This document shows positions 53,596-63,014 of a stretch of 64,000 bases of DNA, one piece after another. A program made the position numbers and the translations under genes. The notes beneath the pieces are model-generated. The model had not been told where the DNA came from and did not search any database. It was given only the letters and a program-made list of their open reading frames with translations. Positions within the stretch are counted from its first letter, which is position 1, and the number at the start of each line of letters is the position of its first letter. The stretch comes from Hathewaya limosa (GTDB taxonomy: Bacteria > Bacillota > Clostridia > Clostridiales > Clostridiaceae): the NCBI RefSeq assembly GCF_030815255.1, contig NZ_JAUSWN010000016.1, positions 11,897 to 75,896 of the forward strand, given 5' to 3'.

Positions 53596-53648
53596 AAAAG
53601 GACAAACCACTTCTTATCTAAAGTAGTTTGTCCTTTTATTAAATCATT
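53596..53648 (-). terminator. terminator of the second Nudix gene
   Basis: Imperfect arms AAAAGGACAAACCAC (from 53596) and GTAGTTTGTCCTTTT (to 53647). Confidence 0.8.
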
Positions 53649-53672
53649 TTATTTAAGTATTTATTACAAAAC

Positions 53673-54143
53673 TTATATCTCTTTATGAATGATATGTTTT
53701 ATGTTATCTGAAATACATTTTAATTCATCTTTTATAAATGTAGGTTGTATAGGTTGTTTTTCTAACTCATTAATATCAAACCATTTAAATATCAACTTTT
53801 TATCATCCTCAATTCCTTTTATCTCTTTATGTTTGTAAATCTCAGATTCATCACAGAACTTTATCATATAATACATTGATATTTCATGATATTTTTCATT
53901 TTTAATTTCAAAAAAATTCTCTACAACCCAAACTAATTTTTCAACGGTTATCTCTTCACCTAATTCTTCTAAGAATTCTCTTTTTATTGTTTCTATAGAT
54001 GTCTCTAAGAGTTCACACCTTCCCTCAGGAAGTGCCCAAAACTCATATTCTTCAGGTTTGTGTAATAAAACTTTATTATCTTTAATTGCAATTCCTACAT
54101 TTCTATAGTTAAATCTTATACCATCTTCTTTTATTACTATCAT
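53673..54143 (-). CDS. Nudix hydrolase
   Basis: Second Nudix protein of the window (156 aa). Its Nudix box is at residues ~41-63: GRCELLETSIETIKREFLEE, continuing LGEE, with G, E, R-E and E-E retained. It is preceded by WALPEGR, which points away from MutT toward general nucleoside-diphosphate-X hydrolases. Substrate unknown. It has a GGGAG site, its own terminator, and no evident operon partner. Confidence 0.88.
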   Translation of the reverse strand: MIVIKEDGIRFNYRNVGIAIKDNKVLLHKPEEYEFWALPEGRCELLETSIETIKREFLEELGEEITVEKLVWVVENFFEIKNEKYHEISMYYMIKFCDESEIYKHKEIKGIEDDKKLIFKWFDINELEKQPIQPTFIKDELKCISDNIKHIIHKEI

Positions 54144-54273
54144 TTTCTTCTCCCTAGTATTTAAACTCTAAATTAATCCGGATTTAATGTTAGTATTCTT
54201 TTGAATATTTATAAATATATTTTCTAAAATACTTCGTCTAAATTTATTAAGTACAAAAACTATAAATACCCGT

Positions 54274-54597
54274 TTATTTAAATATATAAACTCTGAAATT
54301 ATCTTCTATGCCATCAGAGTCACTTAATAATTTTTGAAAATCAAATTTGCTAATATTATAAAAATCATACCCTGCTTCTTTACATAAGAAAACATCTTTC
54401 ATTGGTAAGTTTCCTACTTGTTCATTCTTCTTCAAAACAGCTTCTTTTGTATCTGCTAATACACAATCAAATCTTCTTATTACTGTTAATGGTAATATTA
54501 CCTCACCATATTCATGTGGCTTATATACTCCTGTTAATTTATCTGCTATAGCCCAAATCAAATTGGCTTTTTCATTTATATTAAAACCTATACTCAT
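54274..54597 (-). pseudogene. hsdM: N-terminal fragment of a type I restriction methylase (HsdM)
   Basis: The first ~100 residues of a type I DNA methyltransferase: NINEKANLIWAIADKLTGVY, VILPLTVIRRFDCVLADTK, then a region ending GIEDNFRVYIFK. The SAM-binding and NPPF/Y catalytic domains are missing and no hsdS or hsdR follows. The ribosome site (AGGAGA) and ATG are intact, so a useless 107-aa peptide may still be made. Confidence 0.88.
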
Positions 54598-54760
54598 TTA
54601 TGCATCTCTCCTGATGTTTGTCATTTATTAGATTTAATTATAGCATGATCTATACATATTTTTCATAATGCAGTTTAAATTATTAGTATGGATTTATTGA
54701 AATTTTTCCTAAAAATTTTATTTGTATCTATCATCCTCATCGTAACTATTCTTATAATAT

Positions 54761-55990
54761 TTATTTTCTTGCTTGCTTAGCCGCTTCTTCACGTTCATCC
54801 AACTTTGCATTTACAATGAAATGATAAATTTTAAAATCTGTATTATCTTCTGGATTTTTATGTAACGTTAAAGCTACATTTTTCATTTCTTTTAATTCCA
54901 TAATATTGCCTATAACTTCAAAATATTTTTTATTATCTTTTTCAACAAAAAACTCTCTTAATATTTTATTTCTCTTTTTAATTAATGTATCTAAGTTTAC
55001 TTTCTTATTGAAAAGTATAATAAATCCAAGCTTTGTATCACACTTCATATACCCTAATAATTGTTCTAATTGTTCTTTAAACGTTGCCCATTTTTTATTT
55101 TCCCCAATACCAAGAACATTATAAACATTGTCTATATATGTATAAATACAAAAATCTAATTCTCCTATACTTTTCTTAGCAAAACCACTAGGCATTTCTC
55201 TTGCTACTACTATATTTTCTCTTCTTAAAGAAGCTTGTATAATATTTCTAATATCATCACTTAATTGTGTTTCAGACATTTTCTTTAACTTTCGAGGATT
55301 GTTCTCAATCATTTTGATCGCATTATATATTTCTTTTACTACAAGCTCTTCATTATTATGTAATGGTAATATACTATGTTTTTCAGACAACCTACTTTTT
55401 AATTTTTCGTACTCCTCTTTTTTATCTGGTGGCATTAATGGCATATATTCATCAATTTCTTCAATACCCATATGTAAAAAGTTTCTTGTTAAATCAGTAT
55501 AGTTATTTACATCATCGTGTAATAGTTTTAAAATATTATTAACCGAAGCTTCCTTGAAATCAAAATCTTCAAAACACAAATCAATAAAAATACCTGGAGA
55601 TTTAATTTTATTGATTAGTAATCTTTCTTCTTCACCTAAACTGTTATATAATTCTTTATATTGCTTTTTATGTGTTTTAACTGTATATGTTAAGTCAAAT
55701 CCATCGTTAGTACTATCAATAATAAAATCAATTATTTCATATAATACTCTCTCGTATAAAGGAGATAACTTATGAATCATATCATCTTTCCAATAATAAG
55801 ATAGCGTATTTAATACTTCTATACATTTATCTTTTTCATCTCTCATATGCCAAGGAAATACTGTTGCATATATTTCCTCATAATCTAAATTTCCACCTAT
55901 CTCAATAAAGTCTTCAATTACATCTCCCAAGATAATATTAACAAACCTTTTAAAATTCCATGAATTCGAATCAGTATATATTTCTATCAT
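54761..55990 (-). CDS. uncharacterised protein with possible PD-(D/E)XK nuclease motif
   Basis: I do not recognise this 409-aa protein. Residues ~1-250 are helical and acidic. The C-terminal part has GELDFCIYTYIDNVYNVLGI and then GENKKW: an Asp and an E-x-K on consecutive strands spaced as in PD-(D/E)XK nucleases, followed by EQLLGYMKCDTKLGFIILFN. The same core occurs in restriction and defence proteins. The tail ends in Lys/Ala/Glu. Located beside an hsdM fragment in an accessory region. The frame starts with GTG, but AAGGTG precedes the ATG at 55990. Confidence 0.65.
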   Translation of the reverse strand: MIEIYTDSNSWNFKRFVNIILGDVIEDFIEIGGNLDYEEIYATVFPWHMRDEKDKCIEVLNTLSYYWKDDMIHKLSPLYERVLYEIIDFIIDSTNDGFDLTYTVKTHKKQYKELYNSLGEEERLLINKIKSPGIFIDLCFEDFDFKEASVNNILKLLHDDVNNYTDLTRNFLHMGIEEIDEYMPLMPPDKKEEYEKLKSRLSEKHSILPLHNNEELVVKEIYNAIKMIENNPRKLKKMSETQLSDDIRNIIQASLRRENIVVAREMPSGFAKKSIGELDFCIYTYIDNVYNVLGIGENKKWATFKEQLEQLLGYMKCDTKLGFIILFNKKVNLDTLIKKRNKILREFFVEKDNKKYFEVIGNIMELKEMKNVALTLHKNPEDNTDFKIYHFIVNAKLDEREEAAKQARK

Positions 55991-56373
55991 TACTATCACC
56001 TTATTCTTTATTTTTGTATACTACACACCCATTATATTACATATATTTCCTGGTAACAATGCCCTTGTATTTAAACAAAAGAAATAGCACTTACCTGAAT
56101 AAATGCTATTTCTTTTACCACTTTTTAAGTTTCATTTTAATTAATTGTGTAAGTTAACTATATTTTCTTTTTCCATGTTTCCTAACCCCATATCAAGAAA
56201 CGTATATCATTTTTACAATTTTCTAACCTTAGCTATACCAATACGCCTATTTATATTTCCTTTTAAGACTAACCACAGTTTCTAAATGTGGTGTTTATAT
56301 TGAGTAAAGTTTGTACTCATATGCCTCTTTTAAACTTCATTAGATGAGCCATATTTACTATGTTCAAGTTTGC
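55991..56373. other. intergenic region with terminator
   Basis: Contains one strong hairpin (AAAAGAAATAGCA at 56077-56089, TGCTATTTCTTTT at 56104-56116) acting as terminator of the minus-strand four-gene operon, and a smaller CCACA/TGTGG hairpin near 56275. Nothing else is recognised. Confidence 0.6.
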
Positions 56374-58026
56374 CTAATTATCTAATGACCCATTCATAAA
56401 TCCTAATGAAACCAACAACATAAATATTGAAGTGACAACTAAGCAAAATCCCTCTGAAAAACCAATAAACTTGCTAAAAAAAGCATAAATAAGAAACAAA
56501 AATTGAAACGCCATTACACAAAAGCTTAAATATAAAATAAAGTATGCCGTTGACCATGTATCTTTTTTCCCTTCTACAAATCCATATATTACAGAAGAGA
56601 CAACAAAAACAATGATACAGAAAATAATATAATGATTCATCATTTCTACTGTTCTGCAATATTGTACGTAGAATACAAATATACCCAATGCACTTCCGTA
56701 TTCCCACCATTTTCTAAATTTACTCTTTTGAAACTTACCAATTAAAAAAGCTACTGATGTAAAAATAAATATCCATACAGCAATTTTATTTGCTATAAAC
56801 GAATCCAAAAATAAAAATTTATCAGCTCCTAATGTAATATGTAGCGCAATATCTTTTGCAAACGCAGTCGCAAGAAAAAAACCTAAAACAATTGCAAAAA
56901 CTCTTCTAACACCACTTGCTACATTAGTTCCAACAGTACCTTTTGCCTTTGGTGCTGTATTGTTTTTCCTAACCTTTGTTTCGACAGGTTTTACATCATA
57001 ATCAATTTGTTTAACTTCTTCAACTGCTTGACTGAAATCAGGCAACTTCTCTATCGTTTGGTCATAAACCTCTTCTGATTTATATGCAACATTTCCGTCC
57101 TTAGACAAAATAGGCGTATCAATAACAGACTTAACTGCTCCTGCAAGTGCCCTTGTTACTGCAATTAATTTCAAATCTTCTTCTGTAAAATCTTCAGATG
57201 TCAATTTTTTCTTAAAAATAGTTCCTTGTTTTTTCTTGATTACACCCGCTAATAAACCGGAACATTCTGAAAACATACCATTAAGATCAGCAAGTAAGCT
57301 ATTAAACATCTCTGATCTGTCCGTTATTGCTCCACATAATGTCTCAGATACTTTCATTTTCTCTGAAGCTACCTCAGCCTGAGCATACATCGTATTTGCC
57401 TTTTCTAAATTCTCATCAGCTTTCATACTTGCAGAAATACCTGTAAACAAAATAACTGGTGCAGCAACCGCTGCCAAAGGAGTCATCGCTGCTCCAAACG
57501 ATAACGCAGAACCAGCAATACCAGCCGCAGCACTAACCTCACCTGCTAACAATGCACTTCCGGCCGTCGTTAATCCACCTGTCACAACTGTAAGTGAACC
57601 ACTCGCAGCTAAAGCTACCACTGCCCCGGCAGCTGTTCCAGTCGCTCCACTCTTTATTGCAGATGAATATATATCTGTCATTTTTTTTAATTCAATAGCA
57701 TCCTGTTGATCAATAGTAAAATTGGAAATTTCATTAATTCCAATCGATTCTGTAACTTGAATATGTTTTACTTTATCATATGAATTTAAGAACTGTGTCA
57801 TTGATGTATCAAGCGTATTCTTTTTTGCATATCCTAATTTTAACAGAGCTTTTTCTGTTTTATTTTGAGCTTGTTCAAGAGAATATTTAGCATTATTATA
57901 CAAATCTTGAGCATCTTGTGATACTCTCTGTGCTTTTTCATTTGTTTCTTTTGCGCTTAAGTGTCCTCCAGCTCCTAAAACACCAGCAGCAATTCCTAAA
58001 CCTGCTAATAAAAATGGTATTGGCAT
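56374..58026 (-). CDS. membrane protein with glycine-zipper region (accessory operon)
   Basis: Protein of 550 aa, last gene of a four-gene operon. The N-terminus has a hydrophobic Gly/Ala start (FLLAGLGIAAGVLGAGGHLS) and a coiled coil to residue ~120. A long Gly/Ala-rich hydrophobic stretch (residues ~125-205, GATGTAAGAVVALAASGSLT, then GLTTAGSALL) is of the glycine-zipper kind seen in membrane-inserting proteins. A helical soluble part follows, and the last ~170 residues hold five membrane spans. Family unknown to me. It starts 12 bases after the HNH protein gene. Base composition is visibly richer in G+C than neighbouring genes, suggesting transfer. Confidence 0.75.
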   Translation of the reverse strand: MPIPFLLAGLGIAAGVLGAGGHLSAKETNEKAQRVSQDAQDLYNNAKYSLEQAQNKTEKALLKLGYAKKNTLDTSMTQFLNSYDKVKHIQVTESIGINEISNFTIDQQDAIELKKMTDIYSSAIKSGATGTAAGAVVALAASGSLTVVTGGLTTAGSALLAGEVSAAAGIAGSALSFGAAMTPLAAVAAPVILFTGISASMKADENLEKANTMYAQAEVASEKMKVSETLCGAITDRSEMFNSLLADLNGMFSECSGLLAGVIKKKQGTIFKKKLTSEDFTEEDLKLIAVTRALAGAVKSVIDTPILSKDGNVAYKSEEVYDQTIEKLPDFSQAVEEVKQIDYDVKPVETKVRKNNTAPKAKGTVGTNVASGVRRVFAIVLGFFLATAFAKDIALHITLGADKFLFLDSFIANKIAVWIFIFTSVAFLIGKFQKSKFRKWWEYGSALGIFVFYVQYCRTVEMMNHYIIFCIIVFVVSSVIYGFVEGKKDTWSTAYFILYLSFCVMAFQFLFLIYAFFSKFIGFSEGFCLVVTSIFMLLVSLGFMNGSLDN

Positions 58027-58038
58027 AACACATTCCTC

Positions 58039-59490
58039 CTATAAAATATCAATTGAATCGTCCTTTAGAAAACTTTTAAATTCCTCAATTGTCTCATAAT
58101 TCACCTGACCACCCAATTTTCTTGTAATCTGATTTGCACTCGCAATCATTTCCTCTGCATCTCCAGACTGATATGCAAATCTCATGGTTGATAATGCTGT
58201 ATCAAAACATTCTCTATATTCCTTAAAATACAAGTCCAAATATGATTCAAGTTCTGCTCTAAATGCTTTGGTCTGTTCCGCTGCAACACGACATTCATCA
58301 ATAATACGCATTCTTTCTTGATGTTCTAATTCTCGTGTCTGAAGTGTATTAATAAGATTATTATAATATGTACTTGTTAGCATAGATCCTACTAATGCAC
58401 CTACCGCGCCACCAACAATAGGAATTGGAATTAATGCTTGTCCAAGAGCCATTGAATATCCCATTGTAGCCATATTTAGTCCCTTATCTCCAAGTTCCAG
58501 TAAACATTGCTGGGTTGTTATTTCACCTTCACCCCACCTTTTTAAATTATCACCAGTCGCTATAACAGCAGTGATAACTTTTCCTGGAACATTTGATTTT
58601 GCGAGGCTCTGAACAAATTGGGAAGAAGAATTAGATAACAAATGAGACACAACTGTTAATCCACTACCCATTGCATATCCGGTTACTGCTGCTTTTCCAC
58701 CGTCTTTTATTGTATCAGTTATCCCTTCTTCTCCACTCTTTTCTCCTTTTACTACCGAAACAATATTCATGATACCACCCATTGTCAATGCAGTAACTCC
58801 TGAATTTTGTGCACTAACTTTGCCTGCTTCGTGTCCTGTTTTCACAAGATTTTTAACCGCCGAACTCCTCAACTGATTATTTATTGATTGCTCAGCCAAT
58901 TCTCCATCTTGAATAGCCTGTTTTCTTCCTTCTTCGGTTACCTCTACACCTTTACTTCTAAGATACTCTTCATCCCCAACATAATCCTTATTTGTACGAC
59001 TTCTCTTTGAATTATTAAATTTTCTTGATGCAACTCTAATATTATCATCACTACTCGCCGCTGATTTAATATCATCCATCGTATTCCAAGCATTACCTTT
59101 TGTGTCCTTGTATATCTGTTCCAGTGGTTTTACATGGTCACTTTCTGCAAGATGCTTTGTCCATTCATCTCTATATAGTTTTTTTGCTTCTTTTTTTGTT
59201 AATACTAATTTGTCCCCTGTATAAGGATCTATTACTTCTCCACCGCTTTTAAACAGGGTTCTTTTTGCATTAATCTTTGCTGCACCACTATCATATAAGG
59301 TTCTATTGCCCATATATGTATCTGGTTTTGCAAATGTTTCGGCTGCTTGTTGTGTCATAGTTTGGGCTGTTTGCGTTGCAGCATAACCTGCACCAATATT
59401 CGCAAACACATTTTCCTGTTTTCTACGTTCTTCATCAGTTTCAATAATCTCTGTTGAATCACTCTTTTTCCTTTTTAAAAACTTAAACAT
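58039..59490 (-). CDS. HNH-nuclease-like protein with hydrophobic C-terminal region
   Basis: Protein of 483 aa. Residues ~88-175 look like an HNH endonuclease: DPYTGDKLVLTKKEAKKLYR, then AESDHVKPLEQIY (the HNH His), and DNIRVASRKFNNSKRSRTN (the N and K positions). Residues ~225-370 are Gly/Ser/Ala-rich with hydrophobic segments (IPIPIVGGAVGALVGSML), followed by a coiled-coil C-terminus. There is no signal peptide. A nuclease coupled to a membrane-seeking region suggests an effector or a membrane-tethered complex; this is inference. Placed between the TerB-like gene (14-base gap) and the glycine-zipper gene. Confidence 0.75.
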   Translation of the reverse strand: MFKFLKRKKSDSTEIIETDEERRKQENVFANIGAGYAATQTAQTMTQQAAETFAKPDTYMGNRTLYDSGAAKINAKRTLFKSGGEVIDPYTGDKLVLTKKEAKKLYRDEWTKHLAESDHVKPLEQIYKDTKGNAWNTMDDIKSAASSDDNIRVASRKFNNSKRSRTNKDYVGDEEYLRSKGVEVTEEGRKQAIQDGELAEQSINNQLRSSAVKNLVKTGHEAGKVSAQNSGVTALTMGGIMNIVSVVKGEKSGEEGITDTIKDGGKAAVTGYAMGSGLTVVSHLLSNSSSQFVQSLAKSNVPGKVITAVIATGDNLKRWGEGEITTQQCLLELGDKGLNMATMGYSMALGQALIPIPIVGGAVGALVGSMLTSTYYNNLINTLQTRELEHQERMRIIDECRVAAEQTKAFRAELESYLDLYFKEYRECFDTALSTMRFAYQSGDAEEMIASANQITRKLGGQVNYETIEEFKSFLKDDSIDIL

Positions 59491-59504
59491 AGCTCAACCT
59501 CCAA

Positions 59505-59909
59505 CTAATCAAGGATAAGGTAATTTATTCTATTCTGGAACGAAATATATTCATTCAAAATCATCTCACAGTCATTGGCAAATCCTTTATTCAATTTAAA
59601 TACTTTTTCCATATTTACCACTATTTTTCTTTCATTATCATCGTAATTATTATCCGCCATAGCTAATCCAATAGCCTCAAAAATAATAATCTTCTTTATT
59701 CTCTCATCTGATATTTCACCAAGGCTTTTTATTGTCTCCTCCAAAGATTTAATATTTTCTTTCTTTATTGGTGATATATTCATTTCTCGACAGTAGCCTT
59801 CTATTGTTGCTTTTTCCTCATCACCAAAATCTCCCTCTGCCAAAGCTAATCCATGGGCTAATGATAAAAATAATTCTTTTTCTTCACTATTCAATATTGC
59901 TAGATACAT
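59505..59909 (-). CDS. TerB-like protein
   Basis: Small helical protein (134 aa) of the tellurite-resistance TerB type: two repeats with acidic metal-binding Asp/Glu, LAEGDFGDEEKATIEGYCRE and AMADNNYDDNERKIVVNMEK. TerB domains occur in stress and phage-response systems at the membrane surface. It overlaps the YkgJ-like gene by 23 bases, with GAGAGG inside that gene as its ribosome site. Second gene of the four-gene operon. Confidence 0.85.
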   Translation of the reverse strand: MYLAILNSEEKELFLSLAHGLALAEGDFGDEEKATIEGYCREMNISPIKKENIKSLEETIKSLGEISDERIKKIIIFEAIGLAMADNNYDDNERKIVVNMEKVFKLNKGFANDCEMILNEYISFQNRINYLILD

Positions 59910-60168
59910 CTTTTTTCCTCTCTTTCTTTAATCTTTCGCATGCCTCGTAATTTAATTTATAATATTGTTCCTTCGACATCGTTTCCTTATAATACCTTTC
60001 ATATGTCTTATCCACATTGCATTTTTCTGGTCTATTCTCATAAATAGAACATAACTTGATATTACAATTAAAGTATCGACAAACTCCATCACCTCTATCA
60101 AGGTCGCTATACAATGGTGACATTCTTAAATTCATACAACATAAACCACAACAATCACATTTAAACAT
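59887..60168 (-). CDS. YkgJ-family cysteine-cluster protein
   Basis: Small protein (93 aa) with the zinc- or iron-binding Cys cluster of the YkgJ/FliB-like family: CDCCGLCC at residues 4-11, CRYFNCNIKLC near 31 and CNVDK near 50, followed by a basic tail. Such proteins may bind Fe-S or zinc and act in maturation or methylation. It is the first gene of the operon that includes the TerB-like, HNH-like and glycine-zipper proteins. The start has only a weak AAGAAG site. Confidence 0.82.
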   Translation of the reverse strand: MFKCDCCGLCCMNLRMSPLYSDLDRGDGVCRYFNCNIKLCSIYENRPEKCNVDKTYERYYKETMSKEQYYKLNYEACERLKKERKKDVSSNIE

Positions 60169-60230
60169 ATCTTCTTTTTAATAATACCAATCGTACTGGA
60201 CAAAACCTGTCATTCAGAATCTTTTTTACG

Positions 60231-60395
60231 CTAATTTTTATATTCGCCAAAAGTAATTCTCCCAGTATCAACTGGAATTTTCCACTCCCTTCCTAATTTT
60301 GCTGTCCCATCAATCTGTTCATTGAAACATATAGTTCTAACTCGTCGTGATGTAAAATTCCATTTTTTCCAAATATCATTGATTCATAAATATCC
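60231..60395 (-). pseudogene. excisionase-like helix-turn-helix gene remnant
   Basis: The minus strand encodes INDIWKKWNFTSRRVRTICF, then INEQ-type loop, GTAKLGREWKIPVDTGRITF and a stop: the typical HTH_17/excisionase fold found in integrative elements. The upstream part is interrupted by a stop (GYL*IND) and no start codon is seen. Confidence 0.75.
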
Positions 60396-60780
60396 GTTGA
60401 TGATATTCACCTTAAAAACAAAAAAACATTGCTACTAATAGCAATGCTCCTCAACGTGTAACTGTCTGCCATATATTAACGTATACCCTCTAGTTTTGGG
60501 TCACACTCTTTCAGATGCTTTGCCAAATAAATTAATTATATTTTTTATTCCTCTTGCGAGATTTTATGAATGAATTATTAATAGCAAGTTAAATCTTACG
60601 GTCTCATAAGCACCTAATAGGTTCAAAATTTACCATATATTATACTCTTCTACCACTTATCAGTATACAAAATTCATTCTTATTTTACAATATATTATAT
60701 TCTACAAAATTTTCTATTTTTCGATAAAACAAGCCAATCAAAGTGACTACCTATCACTTCAAGTGTCTTTTTTAGCTCAT
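60396..60780. other. intergenic debris
   Basis: AT-rich sequence with a small hairpin (CATTGCTACTAATAGCAATG near 60427). No gene or complete element recognised. Confidence 0.4.
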
Positions 60781-61260
60781 CTATTCAATTACAATCTCAA
60801 TCTCAGTTCCATCAAGCAAAGTTACAATAATCTTCTCTCCATCAAACACAGTCATCTTCTCTACTATCATAAAAAATAAATCCACATCAAATTCTTTTAT
60901 TGGCTTTACATTCTTTAAAATATCTATGAAAGCTTGGTATAAAACCTTATCATCTATATGTTTGTTATCGCAACCTTTCTTACCTTTTTCTATATATCTT
61001 TTATTGCATCTCCAAACAATTCTCCTGCGTATATAATCGCTGGATGCCTTTCCTCAACATAATACTGTGGAACTTCCCCATTGTTTTCTGCCCTTTTCTT
61101 AGTAAGAAAATCTACTGTATAAGTTTTTTGCAGTATGACATTTCCTCTATATTTTTTATTTTTTTAATATCCCTATCATAGTACTTTCATACCATTTATC
61201 CTTTATAATAGAAAGCTATCCTTGCTGAGCTAAATCCTCAAAATCATATCCTGGAATATG
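60781..61260 (-). pseudogene. large serine recombinase remnant
   Basis: Several frames together read as the C-terminal half of a TndX-type serine recombinase. The pieces are KWYESTMIGIL, GNVILQKTYTVDFLTKKRAE, NNGEVPQYYVEERHPAI, RRIVWRCNKRYIEKGKKGCD and finally VEKMTVFDGEKIIVTLLDGT, up to a stop at 60781. Frameshifts and stops separate them, and the catalytic N-terminal domain is gone. It marks a former integrative element. Confidence 0.85.
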
Positions 61261-61322
61261 ATAACTAGCAGCTTTTTTTACACAAAATTTTTATATTTAT
61301 TAATGAATTTAAACTATCATTA

Positions 61323-61535
61323 CTATTTTTGAGCTATATATGCAATAAATGAAAATCTATTTTTTTTACTAGAATATGTTTGTTTCATTATTCTTTTTTC
61401 CTTATAAATAATTTTTAAATTATTAAAGTATTTATCTGCCTCATCATCTTCATAATATGAGTGAATTACACTTCCTTCACCTTCGTCTTGAAGAAATTCT
61501 CCGTTATTTACTTTATTACCATTTCCATGATATTA
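61323..61535 (-). pseudogene. C-terminal fragment of a SAM-dependent methyltransferase
   Basis: Minus-strand frame reads NNGEFLQDEGEGSVIHSYYE, then DDEADKYFNNLKIIYKEKRI and FSFIAYIAQK before a stop, resembling the tail of TehB/UbiE-type class I methyltransferases. No SAM-binding motif remains upstream. Confidence 0.6.
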
Positions 61536-61733
61536 ATATTTTCACTCAAACTTCACACATAAAACAAAGCTAAAAAGTTTATAGTCTCATTGCAGATACA
61601 TAGCTTTCCATACTATCTTTTCTAAACTATTATGCTGACTATGTGGTTCTCAACACTGTGGATATAATTCTTATACATAAATTGCTGCTATTCATAAACT
61701 ACTGAACGACGATTTTCAATTAGAATTTTATTC

Positions 61734-62306
61734 TTATTTTCTTTTAGGTTTTAATGATATTCCTTTACTAAAAGCAGAATGATTACTATCTCTTTCAGAT
61801 GTTATAATTTTCATTCCTTTGGAAATGGGCCAATGAACCCCTATTGTTTTATCATTCCAAGGAATACCACTTTCATCTTCTGGATGATAATAGTCAGATA
61901 ACTTATAAGCAAATTCAGCCGTATCAGAAAGGACTAAGAAACCATGTGCAAACCCCTCTGGAACATATAACATATTTTTCTTTTCAGCTGATAAAATAAC
62001 ACCAAACCATTTACCACATGTTTTAGATCCTTCACGAATATCAACTGCCACATCAAAAACTTCACCACTTGTGACACGTACTAGTTTTCCTTGCTGATAT
62101 GTTTTTTGAAAATGTAATCCTCTAAGAACTCCTTTTTTAGACATTGATTGATTTTCTTGAACAAATTCCATATCAAGTCCAGCTTCTTTAAAATCTCTAG
62201 AATTGTATGTCTCTAAATTATAACCTCTTTCATCTGAAAATATTTTAGGCTCTATCGTATAAAGTCCTTCTATATCCAAACATCTTTCAAACTTGAATTT
62301 TCCCAT
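61734..62306 (-). CDS. rfbC: dTDP-4-dehydrorhamnose 3,5-epimerase
   Basis: Cupin-fold sugar nucleotide epimerase (190 aa) of L-rhamnose synthesis. The catalytic His is in GVLRGLHFQKTYQQGKLV near residue 60, with VFDVAVDIREGS, VPEGFAHGFLVLSD near 118 and a conserved Tyr in AYKLSDYYHPEDE. It begins with an AGGAGG site and ATG. No rfbA, rfbB or rfbD gene is nearby, so it is an orphan within an island of element debris, probably displaced from a polysaccharide locus or serving one elsewhere. Confidence 0.92.
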   Translation of the reverse strand: MGKFKFERCLDIEGLYTIEPKIFSDERGYNLETYNSRDFKEAGLDMEFVQENQSMSKKGVLRGLHFQKTYQQGKLVRVTSGEVFDVAVDIREGSKTCGKWFGVILSAEKKNMLYVPEGFAHGFLVLSDTAEFAYKLSDYYHPEDESGIPWNDKTIGVHWPISKGMKIITSERDSNHSAFSKGISLKPKRK

Positions 62307-62499
62307 TTTTGACCTCCATACATTGAATTAAATTCCGTGTTTTTATTATTTTTTCATATTATTACAAAACATCCTATAATTATTTATATATTTATTATAA
62401 ACTACTTTTACTGAATATTTTGTAATATTATGTACTCTTTTCATTTTTTTCATGACAGTTTTTTTGTATTTTTAACTTAAAAATAATCGTTTTTATATT
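62307..62499. other. AT-rich region upstream of rfbC
   Basis: No feature recognised beyond a possible rfbC promoter; it runs into the IS66 remnant. Confidence 0.4.
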
Positions 62500-62762
62500 T
62501 TTAATTTGCTTTCTAAAATCCGTGAATCCGCAGGCTATATAAATATGGTCTGCACTGTCAGCTATGTTCTTTAACAGATTGAAGCTATAGCAGCTAAAAC
62601 TTCTCCTATAGCTTCTTTGGGCATTTCTATTTTAGCTCCATGAAAATGTAATATGATCGGATTTTCGTTAATAGTTTTATAATTTTTAGGATCTAAAGTA
62701 ACCTTAGCTCATTTTATATCATCACAGTTTTCTTCTTTGTATAATTTGTTTATCCAATAGTT
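62500..62762 (-). mobile_element. IS66-family remnant
   Basis: Minus strand first encodes the end of an IS66 orf1 product (NYWINKLYKEENCDDIK, stop, AKVTLDPKNYKTINENP, LHFHGAKIEMPKEAI, stop at 62571), then the start of the orf2 (TnpB) protein (DHIYIACGFTDFRKQIKN). Both are truncated, and no transposase orf3 or inverted repeats are seen. Confidence 0.8.
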
Positions 62763-62954
62763 ATATTAGCTAGCACTAACTTTATTTTATTTGCACCATG
62801 AAATTATTTTATAGTTGTAGGTTATCTCTTAATCCCCTAAGAATACTTGGACAATTGCTTTTAAATTAGATATAATAAAAAAAGTAATTGGAGGTAACTT
62901 ATTAGAGGCAGAAGTTATACAAAAGATTTAAAAGAATCAATACTAATTTGGGGT

Positions 62955-62993
62955 AAAAAAATAGCCTACTATAAATATAATAAGCTATCTTTG
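62955..62993 (-). terminator. terminator of the Rpn-like gene
   Basis: Arms ATAGCCTACTA and TAATAAGCTAT (62961-62988, imperfect) followed on the minus strand by TTTTTTT. Confidence 0.7.
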
Positions 62994-63014
62994 CATTAAT
63001 TAAGTTATTTTATT

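Noticed and set aside
56300..56360. Minus-strand peptide MAHLMKFKRG resembling the start of a plasmid relaxase
   Set aside because: It is only about ten residues before a stop; too short to support a call.
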